Source: Hyphomicrobiales bacterium | Lineage (GTDB): Bacteria; Pseudomonadota; Alphaproteobacteria; Rhizobiales; Rhizobiaceae | DNA length: 64,000 nt | Assembly (NCBI GenBank): GCA_900469345.1 | Contig: UBWZ01000002.1 | Span: forward strand, 549,579 to 613,578 | Reading direction: 5' to 3' | In this document: one piece after another, positions 57,383 through 64,000 of the stretch | Position numbering within the stretch: the first letter of the stretch is position 1 | Layout of the letters: each line of letters starts with the position of its first letter | Notes under the pieces: model-generated | Told to the model about the DNA's origin: nothing | Seen by the model: the letters and a program-made list of their open reading frames with translations, nothing else | Databases searched by the model: none | Position numbers and translations under genes: made by a program

Positions 57383-59545
57383 TCATTCACCTGCCCCGTT
57401 CTGTCGCAGGATGTTCGAGCCGACCCCGCCGCCGACCACCAGGCGGGTACCGGACCCCGCGAAACGATTGTGCTCGACGATCGCATTGGTGAGGCCGAGC
57501 ACCGTCTTCGAATAGCCGTCGAGCGTGATCGAGGCGGTGTCGCCGAGTTCGTTGCCGCGGACGACGGATCCCATATTCATGACGGACTTGCTGCCATTGC
57601 GCTGCGTCGCTCGCAGCGAGATCGCGCTCGCGCCGTCCACGCTTGCGCCGGACACCCGGTTGTCGAGAACCTGGTTGAACCAGCCCGGCTGCGGATGCAC
57701 CTTGTAGACGAGCCCCCAGATGCGGATGCCGTCCGAACGGAGCAGCGTGTTGTCGGCAATCACGTGCTCCAGCGCCGTGCCGTAGGTTTGGATGGCGGGC
57801 CCGACATCCGTGAAGCTGTTGTGCACGAAAACATAGCGGCGCTGCAGCGGCACGATGGTCACCTCCGACGTCGCATCGAGTGGCGCCGACAGCTCGCGGT
57901 CAAGGGTGACGCGCGATCCGTCGCGCTCGGCGACCCGTGCCCACTGCCCGACCCCTGCGCCCGACAGGACGAACACGCCGGCACCGGCCCAGCTGCTGGG
58001 CCGACTCGTCTTCGGATCGACGGCCCCGATCGCAAGCTCGCGCGGGCTGGTCAGGGTCGCTGCTCCGAAATAAAAGCCACCAGGGCCGTCGGTCGTGATC
58101 GCCTCGCGATCCCAGCCGAGACTGTCCTCGAAGACGTTGCCGTCCAGGAGCACGTTCTGGGAAGCGGCCACGCTGGAATCCAGCGTATTGATGCCGCCGC
58201 CCGCCGCCTGCAGGTCTATTCCTTTGAACGTGTTGCCCTCGATGATCAGGCCGTTGGCACCGGTCACCGTGTACCATCCGCCCCGGCCGATGTTGAACGT
58301 GTTGCCGCGCACGAGCCCGTTCACCGGCCGCATCAGCATCAATGGGCTTTTCGTGGAGAGCACGTCGCAATCGAGGATTTTGTGATCCGAACCGGCGAGC
58401 GCGATGCCGAAGGTCGATGTGCCGACCGTGTCCGGGGCATGCATGCGAACCGCGGCATCCTCGGGCGTGAGATGGCCGAGCAGGTAGGATGCCCGGATGG
58501 TGAGACCCGAGAGCGTGATGTCGTGGCCGTCCGCCTCCTCGAGAGACTCGCGGAAGCCGGCCCTGACGACGTTGACGAGCTTGTTGGAATAAATGGTAAG
58601 ATCGCGAACGGTGAAATCGGAATGCCCTGAAATCAGCGCCTCCATCGCCGGCCCGTTGTCCAGCCAGTTGAGGACGACCTCGTCCCGCGACACGCCCGCA
58701 AGCGTGACATGCCGCGGAATGACCAGCGGCCCGCTCATCCGGTAACGCCCTGCGGCAAGCTGCAGCACGCCGCCGCCGCTTTGGCCAAGCGCTGCCAGAG
58801 CGGTCGCGATGCTGGCAGTATCGTCTCCGCCGGTCGGCCTGAGGGTAGTCGCCGGAGCCGCGGCAATGGCTGCGGCATCGACGGTGACCGGACCGATCTC
58901 GCCCAGACCGGCCGGCCCGCCCTCGCCGTTGAAGATGCGGGCCAGATAGCGCCCCGGCGAAAGATCGGCAGGCAGACTGAACCGGGCCGTCCACAGGTCC
59001 CCCCTGGGCACGGCGATTGACACGACCGTCCCCGTCGCCGATGTCAGCTCCAGCCGGGCGTTCGGCGAACGGGCGATGTTCCGGCCGATCACGGTCAGCG
59101 ACCCGCCCGGCGTGGCGACGCTGCCCAGATCGCCCTGGGCCCAGTAGACCGTCGGCCTGTTCAGCAGGATCTGGATCGCGGTCTCGGGGTAATTCAGCGT
59201 TGCCCGGTAGAGACCGTGCGGAAGGCTGGCCGGCAGCAGGAATTTGACCATGAAGGGCGCAACGGCAATCACTTCGGCCGCCTGGGGCCCGGCCCCATCC
59301 CCCTTGTCGTCGAGCACCTCGACACTCACCGATGCGAGCCCGGCGAGATTGGCTCCAGCGACCTGCACCGTGTCGTCCGCCTCTACCGGGTCGTTCCACC
59401 AGAACATCGGCCGCTCATCCGCGCGCGCAACGTCGGCGGCGCTGAGCGCCAGCAGCAGAAACAGCGCGTTCAGCCCGTTCCTTCCGGCCTTCATGGCCAG
59501 ACCCGAAAAATCGTAGATCCGGCCAAAGCGTCTGGATGCGTGCAT
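57383..59545 (-). CDS. Exported right-handed beta-helix protein in the exopolysaccharide cluster
   Basis: The 720-residue protein has a long n-region, a signal peptide at about 18-45 (LNALFLLLALSAADVARA), and N-terminal beta domains with IPT-like sequences (residues about 50-220). A parallel beta-helix of pectate-lyase type follows from about 230 to 700. It has repeats such as LTIYSNKLVNVVRAGF, RGNTFNIGRGG, IIEGNTFKGID and VLDNRVSGASV. A GDDTASIATALAALGQSGGGVLQLAAGRY segment starts the helix. The family includes polysaccharide lyases and epimerases; no catalytic set can be fixed. It may process or bind the polymer. The ATG at 59545 follows AGGGGG; a second ATG at 59494 is possible. Confidence 0.8.
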   Translation of the reverse strand: MHASRRFGRIYDFSGLAMKAGRNGLNALFLLLALSAADVARADERPMFWWNDPVEADDTVQVAGANLAGLASVSVEVLDDKGDGAGPQAAEVIAVAPFMVKFLLPASLPHGLYRATLNYPETAIQILLNRPTVYWAQGDLGSVATPGGSLTVIGRNIARSPNARLELTSATGTVVSIAVPRGDLWTARFSLPADLSPGRYLARIFNGEGGPAGLGEIGPVTVDAAAIAAAPATTLRPTGGDDTASIATALAALGQSGGGVLQLAAGRYRMSGPLVIPRHVTLAGVSRDEVVLNWLDNGPAMEALISGHSDFTVRDLTIYSNKLVNVVRAGFRESLEEADGHDITLSGLTIRASYLLGHLTPEDAAVRMHAPDTVGTSTFGIALAGSDHKILDCDVLSTKSPLMLMRPVNGLVRGNTFNIGRGGWYTVTGANGLIIEGNTFKGIDLQAAGGGINTLDSSVAASQNVLLDGNVFEDSLGWDREAITTDGPGGFYFGAATLTSPRELAIGAVDPKTSRPSSWAGAGVFVLSGAGVGQWARVAERDGSRVTLDRELSAPLDATSEVTIVPLQRRYVFVHNSFTDVGPAIQTYGTALEHVIADNTLLRSDGIRIWGLVYKVHPQPGWFNQVLDNRVSGASVDGASAISLRATQRNGSKSVMNMGSVVRGNELGDTASITLDGYSKTVLGLTNAIVEHNRFAGSGTRLVVGGGVGSNILRQNGAGE

Positions 59546-59556
59546 GTCGAAGCCCC

Positions 59557-60390
59557 CTATGGTGCCCGCAGGCGCAGCATCTTCATGTAGCGCCAGAGGA
59601 AGTTGACGGGCCAAAGGGCGCCGCCATGCGCGCGGCAGAACCACCACCACTCGGCGACGGGAACCCCCTTGGGATGCAGCAAAATCTTGCGCCAGTTGGC
59701 CGGCGTCAGCGTCGCGGTCGCCTTGATGGCGTCGAGGTTCTTGGACTGATGCGCCACGGGCTTCTTCAGCTCGACGATCCGGTAGCCCCTTCGCGTCGCC
59801 CGCAGCCCGTAATCATTGTCGCCGAAGGCGTGTCGGTAGTGTTCCGAATTGATGCCGACATCCTCGACCGCAGCGGCAGGGATCAGCACGCAATTGCCGT
59901 TCATGGAATCGCAGTGGATCTCGTTCAGATGCAGCCGCCGGAAGCGCAGCTGCGACAGGCCGGTGGACTTCTTGTAGCCGCCATAGGTCAACGCCTTGGT
60001 GATCGGATCGACCGTGCAGCCTGCAACGATCGTCTTTTCGAAATCCTGCGCCCTGTAGAGCGCCAGCATGTCCGAGATCGCATCGGGCCTCAGGACGGTG
60101 TCGTCGTTGAGCCAGAGGTAGAAGGTCGCACCGAGGCCAAGCGCCTCCTGCCAGGCCCGGCGCATACCGCCGTTCCAGTAGAGATTGCCGCTACCGATCA
60201 CCAGCAGCGCGTCGGGGAAGCCTGCACGGACGGCATCGGCCGTGCCGTCGGAGGAGCTGTCGTCGACGATGACAATCCGGTAGTCGGCGCTGCCGGCAAC
60301 CGCCGCCTCGATCGATGACAGGCAGGCCAGCGTCGTGTCCCTGCGGTTGAAGCAGGTCAGCAGGATGGCGATGAGGGGTCGGCTAGCCAT
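59557..60390 (-). CDS. GT2-family glycosyltransferase (rhamnosyltransferase-like)
   Basis: The 277-residue GT-A enzyme shows LIAILLTCFNRRDTTLACLSSIEAAV, IVIVDDSSSDGTADAV and NLYWNGGMRRAWQEAL. The DxD-type motif is LWLNDDTVLRPDAIS, and HAFGDNDYGLRATRRGY holds the distal acidic pair. The latter arrangement is common in rhamnosyl- and related GT2 enzymes. It adds one sugar to the lipid-linked unit. The start ATG at 60390 overlaps the wzx gene by eight bases; a longer reading lies within wzx. It ends 11 bases before the beta-helix gene. Confidence 0.9.
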   Translation of the reverse strand: MASRPLIAILLTCFNRRDTTLACLSSIEAAVAGSADYRIVIVDDSSSDGTADAVRAGFPDALLVIGSGNLYWNGGMRRAWQEALGLGATFYLWLNDDTVLRPDAISDMLALYRAQDFEKTIVAGCTVDPITKALTYGGYKKSTGLSQLRFRRLHLNEIHCDSMNGNCVLIPAAAVEDVGINSEHYRHAFGDNDYGLRATRRGYRIVELKKPVAHQSKNLDAIKATATLTPANWRKILLHPKGVPVAEWWWFCRAHGGALWPVNFLWRYMKMLRLRAP

Positions 60391-61807
60391 GGGGCACCTC
60401 GCTTGTGCGCATGAGGGAAGGCTTGCGGCCGCGACGCCGCAGGGCGACGCCGGCGGCAGCCGCCGTGACGAGGTTGATGGCAAGGAGCTGCGACGCGACG
60501 GTCAGCCACGGGGGCCCGATCCGGACCAGGCTTGCGGCGACGGCGAGCGACAGGAATCCGATGGCCAGCGCCACCATGCCCTGCCAGTTGTAGCGGATGC
60601 CGGTCGTCCTCACCGTAAAGACGGCAAAAATCGTCGTGTAGACGAGAATGCCTAGCAGCCGACCATAGGCGACCCCATGAACGGCCGCGACCGTGCCGAA
60701 GGCGAAGGTGCAGACAAACGCGATCGCCAGTCCGGCACCGGCGATCAGCAGCGCGGCATGGGTCTTGCCGTGGCCAAGCGAGCCAATGCTGAACGGGTTG
60801 GCCAGCGAGAAGATCGCCGCCGACAGGATATTGATGCCAAACAGCAGCGGGTCGAAGGCAAGACTCGGAAAGATAAGTGGCCATGCAAACGGCATCAGCA
60901 GCCAGAGATTGACCGATGCCCAGAACAGGATGGCGACATAGGCCAGGGTGATATCGGCCGCGGTCTCGAGCGCCTTGCCCTTTTCGGCCACCGCGCGCAT
61001 GGCCTTGGGCGCGAACCAGAGAAAGAACGGCGACATGATCGCCATCGGCAGGAGTTGCGCGATCCTCGAATGGGCCACATAGCTCGTCAGTTCGAGCGCG
61101 CTGCCGAAGCGGTCGACGGCATAGCGGTCGATGTTGAGGAACCAGGTCGACAGGAATGAAGCGATCGTGACCGGCAGGCCGTAGCGGATCGCCGAAACGG
61201 CCAGCGCCCTGTCGGGCCGCCAGGACGGTTTGACGAGAAAGGTCGCCCAGGCAAGCGCCAGCAGTGCGAGGCAAAACCGCAGCCCAAGATAGGTCTGGGC
61301 GGTAAACTGCGACGCCGACATGGCAAGCGCGGTCAGGAAGATGGCGACCATCAGCGCAAAGGCTCTAACACCGTCTACCGCCACGAAGAAGGCGGGTTTG
61401 TTCTGCGCCCGCCAGAAGGCCATGAACAACAGCAGGCCGCCTTCGGCAAGAATGATCGCGGCGCAGGTGGCCGACAGGAGCACACCGGCATCGACCACCA
61501 GCAGAAAAATGCACAGGCCGACCAACCCGACCGCCAGCGCGCACACCAGTTGCAAGGGAAACAGCGCGGAAAACAGCGCATTCGCCCGCTCCGGCTCGGT
61601 CGACAGCTTTTGCAGCAGGCCGACATTGATGCCGAGCCCGGCAAGCGGAATGAGCGCCAGCAGGATCGGCTCGAGCAGCGCCCAGCGGGAGAATTCGGCG
61701 GCTCCCATCGCCCTGATCAGTAGCGGCGTGCTGACGAAGTTGCTGCCGCTGACAAGGACAACGGAAAGGGCATAGAGGCCGATCCCGGAAAGTTTGAAGC
61801 GTGCCAT
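60383..61807 (-). CDS. Polysaccharide repeat-unit flippase (Wzx, MOP superfamily)
   Basis: This 474-residue inner-membrane protein has about 12-14 helices. It begins MARFKLSGIGLYALSVVLVSGSNFVSTPLLIRAMGAAEFSRWALLEPILLALIPLAGLGINVG, typical of Wzx/polysaccharide-biosynthesis flippases. RYGLPVTIASFLSTWFLNIDRYAVDRFGS marks the second half. It turns the lipid-linked repeat unit to the periplasmic side for Wzy. Its last eight bases overlap the GT2 ATG. Together with wzy it places the cluster in the Wzx/Wzy pathway, not in a synthase or ABC pathway. Confidence 0.88.
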   Translation of the reverse strand: MARFKLSGIGLYALSVVLVSGSNFVSTPLLIRAMGAAEFSRWALLEPILLALIPLAGLGINVGLLQKLSTEPERANALFSALFPLQLVCALAVGLVGLCIFLLVVDAGVLLSATCAAIILAEGGLLLFMAFWRAQNKPAFFVAVDGVRAFALMVAIFLTALAMSASQFTAQTYLGLRFCLALLALAWATFLVKPSWRPDRALAVSAIRYGLPVTIASFLSTWFLNIDRYAVDRFGSALELTSYVAHSRIAQLLPMAIMSPFFLWFAPKAMRAVAEKGKALETAADITLAYVAILFWASVNLWLLMPFAWPLIFPSLAFDPLLFGINILSAAIFSLANPFSIGSLGHGKTHAALLIAGAGLAIAFVCTFAFGTVAAVHGVAYGRLLGILVYTTIFAVFTVRTTGIRYNWQGMVALAIGFLSLAVAASLVRIGPPWLTVASQLLAINLVTAAAAGVALRRRGRKPSLMRTSEVPHG

Positions 61808-61816
61808 GGGAACCGC

Positions 61817-62428
61817 CTATCCTTCGAGCGAAAGGGTGCGGATGAACCGGGCCGGCACGCCGGCGTAGATCGTGTTCGCAGGCACGTCCGAGGAGACGAC
61901 GCTCCCTGCCCCGATCACCGAGTTGTCGCCGATCGTCACACCTTTGCAGATCGTGCTGCGCGTGCCGACAAACACGTTGCGGCCGATCGTGACGGCCGCC
62001 GACGAGCCTGGATCCATCGGAGCATAGCGCCGCTCCAGATGGTCGACGGGGTGAAAATCGGTGTCGAAGATCATCACGTCGGCACCCAGAAGCGTTCCGG
62101 CGCCGATCGAAACAGACATGACCGCGCAGACCACCGTGCCGCTCAACCCGACGTCGTCGCCGATCCGGATGCTGGCCTGGTCGTCGAGCGTGCGCAGGAT
62201 GACCGGACCGCGGACGCCGAGCGCCGTATTCGCGCTGTCCGAGCAGAGCACGCAGCGGTCGCCGATGACGATCTCAGAGCCCCCCCGTCGCTCGATCAGC
62301 GGGGCACTGTGGAACCGCACCGCCTGCCCTACGCGGACGCCGGACCGGCGCAGCCGCCCGGTGATCAGCGCGCCCCGGAGCTTTTTCCAGACGCGCTGTG
62401 GCAAACGGCCAATGTCGCTCAGCGCCAT
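61817..62428 (-). CDS. Hexapeptide-repeat acyltransferase
   Basis: This 203-residue protein of the left-handed beta-helix acyltransferase family has hexapeptide turns such as IVIGDRCVLCSDS, VSIGAGTLLGADV and VTIGRNVFVGTRSTICKGVTIGDNSVIGAGSVVSSDV, then the C-terminal IYAGVPARFIRTLSLEG. A catalytic His is in DTDFHPVDH. It probably acetylates a sugar or an intermediate of the repeat unit. It lies between the wcaI-like GT4 gene and wzx with gaps of eight and nine bases, so all are one operon. The ATG at 62428 gives the usual short N-terminal helix. Confidence 0.88.
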   Translation of the reverse strand: MALSDIGRLPQRVWKKLRGALITGRLRRSGVRVGQAVRFHSAPLIERRGGSEIVIGDRCVLCSDSANTALGVRGPVILRTLDDQASIRIGDDVGLSGTVVCAVMSVSIGAGTLLGADVMIFDTDFHPVDHLERRYAPMDPGSSAAVTIGRNVFVGTRSTICKGVTIGDNSVIGAGSVVSSDVPANTIYAGVPARFIRTLSLEG

Positions 62429-62436
62429 GATCGTCC

Positions 62437-63735
62437 TCACTCCTTCGCGGACACGGCGACCACCGCAAGACTGATCATCTTGAGGCACTCTTCCTTGCCG
62501 AGCGTGGCAGCGATCTCGATCTGTGGTTCCTTGCGGCCAGCCGGTCTGCGCGACAAAGCCTCGATCGTCTCGGCAAGGCTCGCTGCATCCCCCGGGCGCG
62601 CATAGGCAACCGCGCTGCCCAGCACATGCGCAAGTTCGGTATCCTGGTCTGCGGTCACAAGGATCGGCTTGCCGCTCGCCAGCATGCCGCCGAGCTTGGA
62701 CGGCAGGACCAGGTCGGCCGCATCCCGTTCCTGCGGCAGGACGTGCAGATCCGGCATGTTCAGGAATTCGTTGAGCCGGGCATAGGGCTGGAAGGGCAGG
62801 AAGCGCACGTTCGGCAGATGCTTGTAGCGGGTCTGCAGATCCGCCTTGGCCGGCCCCTCGCCCGCGACGACGAAATGGATGTGGCTGTCCGTGCGCAACC
62901 GCTCGGCCGCTTGCATCAACACGTTCAGCCCCTGCTTTGCGCCGATATTACCGGAATAGAGCACCACGAAGTCACGCTCGCCATAGCCCAGCTCGGCGCG
63001 GTAAGGGCTCGCACCGCGCATCGGGAAGATGTGGGAAAGATCCACCCAGTTGCGCACCACCGACAGCCGATCGGCGGCCAGGCCCTTTTCCACCAGCTTC
63101 TGCGCCATGCGATGGGAGATGGTGATGACCCGGTCGAAGCCGCGCAGCGTGAAGCGCTCGAAGGCATAACCGAGCCGCTTCAGCATCGCATGCGAGCCCA
63201 GATGACCGACCGCGAAGGCGGCGTCGATTTCGAGGTCCTGGACATGCAGGACCACCTGAGCGCCGACGAGCTTTGCCGCCAGTTGCGCGACCGGCGCCGC
63301 AATCAGCGTCGGCTCGACACAGAACACCGTATCCGGACGGATGCGCAGGATCTGCCAGAAGATCACCGGCGCGGAGGTCACCGCAAACGACAGGGGCGCG
63401 ATCAGCCGCCAGAAGCCCTTCATATTGCGGCGCAGGATCAGCGGCACCCGCACCACGTTCATCCCGTCCTTTCGGCTGCTGGAATAGCGGTTGCGATAGC
63501 CGGCCTGGACCCGCCAGCCCGGATAGTGCGGCGGCGTCGTCACGACCGTGACGTCGGCGCCTTCTGAGAGCAGGTGCTCGGCGATCTCGCCCGTATATTT
63601 GCCGACGCCGGCAATCTCGGGCGAAAAGTTCATGCCGTAGACGATGACCCGCTGTTTCATAGCCAAATTCACGTCTCCTGATGCTTCAGGCAAATCAGCG
63701 TCCTTGATGGCGAGCACCGGCACGACCGCCGCCAT
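62437..63735 (-). CDS. WcaI-like GT4 glycosyltransferase
   Basis: The 432-residue GT-B enzyme resembles WcaI of colanic acid synthesis: VIVYGMNFSPEIAGVGKYTGEIAEHLLSEGADVTVVTTPPHYPGW, VLHVQDLEIDAAFAVGHLG, and the C-domain FVVLYSGNIGAKQGLNVLM. LHVLPQERDAADLVLPSKLGGMLASGKPILVT follows. In WcaI the enzyme is linked with fucose transfer, and the adjacent gene encodes GDP-fucose synthase. The ATG at 63735 shares a base with the fcl stop (TAATG), so it is coupled. A more conserved start may be MKQRVIVYG at 63660. Confidence 0.87.
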   Translation of the reverse strand: MAAVVPVLAIKDADLPEASGDVNLAMKQRVIVYGMNFSPEIAGVGKYTGEIAEHLLSEGADVTVVTTPPHYPGWRVQAGYRNRYSSSRKDGMNVVRVPLILRRNMKGFWRLIAPLSFAVTSAPVIFWQILRIRPDTVFCVEPTLIAAPVAQLAAKLVGAQVVLHVQDLEIDAAFAVGHLGSHAMLKRLGYAFERFTLRGFDRVITISHRMAQKLVEKGLAADRLSVVRNWVDLSHIFPMRGASPYRAELGYGERDFVVLYSGNIGAKQGLNVLMQAAERLRTDSHIHFVVAGEGPAKADLQTRYKHLPNVRFLPFQPYARLNEFLNMPDLHVLPQERDAADLVLPSKLGGMLASGKPILVTADQDTELAHVLGSAVAYARPGDAASLAETIEALSRRPAGRKEPQIEIAATLGKEECLKMISLAVVAVSAKE

Positions 63736-64000
63736 TACGCTGCATCTCCCTGTTTCCGTTCCGGATAGTTGCCGTCGAGGAAGGCCTGGTAGGCGGTGGT
63801 GATACCGTCCTCGAGATCGATCCGCGGTGCCCAGCCGAGCCCCCGCAGCCGGGCGGCGCTCATCAGCTTGCGCGGCGTGCCATCCGGCTTGGTGAGGTCG
63901 TGGACGATCCGGCCCTCGAAGCCGACGACCCGGCAGACCAGTTGGGTCAGTTCCAGGATGGTGATGTCCTCGCCCGATCCGACATTGATGTGTGAATCGC
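63735..64000 (-). CDS. fcl: GDP-L-fucose synthase, C-terminal part (N-terminus outside window)
   Basis: The last 87 residues of the gene are visible. They read HINVGSGEDITILELTQLV, then FEGRIVHDLTKPDGTPRKLMSAARLRGLGWAPRIDLEDGI and YQAFLDGNYPERKQGDAA, matching the C-terminus of Fcl/WcaG. This enzyme is a 3,5-epimerase/4-reductase that makes GDP-L-fucose from GDP-4-keto-6-deoxymannose in the cytoplasm. It implies L-fucose in the exopolysaccharide. Its stop overlaps the next ATG. The N-terminal NAD(P)-binding part, and probably gmd, lie beyond the right edge. Confidence 0.92.
   Translation of the reverse strand, partial: DSHINVGSGEDITILELTQLVCRVVGFEGRIVHDLTKPDGTPRKLMSAARLRGLGWAPRIDLEDGITTAYQAFLDGNYPERKQGDAA

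Overview
The window is a G+C-rich chromosomal stretch that looks like a member of the Rhizobiaceae (Rhizobium, Agrobacterium, Ensifer or a close relative). The reasons are familiar rhizobial protein types: a PhrB-type iron-sulfur (6-4) photolyase, UgpBAEC, a cp-ATP-grasp/alpha-E/transglutaminase set, a non-pyrrolysine MttB and a DUF1045 protein. Start codons are often TTG or GTG and reading frames overlap densely. The genus assignment is an inference. I see no insertion sequence, integrase, CRISPR array or rRNA gene. There is one tRNA, Arg-CCG at 30475-30551.

Left part (1-16500). A truncated membrane-anchored protein is followed by an endolysin-like protein. A tightly overlapping minus-strand operon (6628 down to 1872) takes 5-hydroxyisourate through OHCU, allantoin and allantoate to ureidoglycolate and glyoxylate (puuE, uraD, alc, allA, uraH). 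It also carries a metallophosphoesterase and an embedded HepT/MNT toxin-antitoxin pair. Next come a small lipoprotein, a DUF1045 protein, a divergent pair that looks like a split MnmC (FAD oxidoreductase and MnmD), an FMN reductase, and a large soluble multi-PAS hybrid kinase divergent from an MttB-family methyltransferase. Two palindromes lie in the region between the kinase and MttB.

Middle part (16500-31600). This holds a small secreted protein, an RhlE-type helicase with a basic tail, a three-subunit membrane gluconate-type dehydrogenase, and a DMT exporter. They are followed by a cp-ATP-grasp/alpha-E/transglutaminase peptide-synthesis operon with a J-domain-like gene downstream, then the (6-4) photolyase and tRNA-Arg.

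Organophosphate island (30591-43001). A LacI regulator, with two matching putative operators, is divergent from an AfuABC/Fbp-type ABC transporter plus an inositol-monophosphatase-family phosphatase. UgpBAEC (glycerol-3-phosphate uptake) and a Na/Pi-cotransporter-family protein follow on the same strand. I read this as uptake of phosphorylated compounds, dephosphorylation and phosphate balance.

Right part (43149-64000). A lipoprotein hydrolase is followed by an RND efflux pump with two different adaptors, controlled by a divergent TetR gene whose promoter and operator overlap. Then come an orphan small gene and a short gene coupled to an SGNH hydrolase. Last is a minus-strand, Wzx/Wzy-dependent exopolysaccharide locus that probably uses GDP-fucose: fcl, wcaI-like, two hexapeptide acyltransferases, wzx, two GT2s, a beta-helix protein, wzy, a GT4 and an acyltransferase-3 protein. 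It runs off the right edge. All functional calls rest on reading motifs and recalling families; no database search was made.
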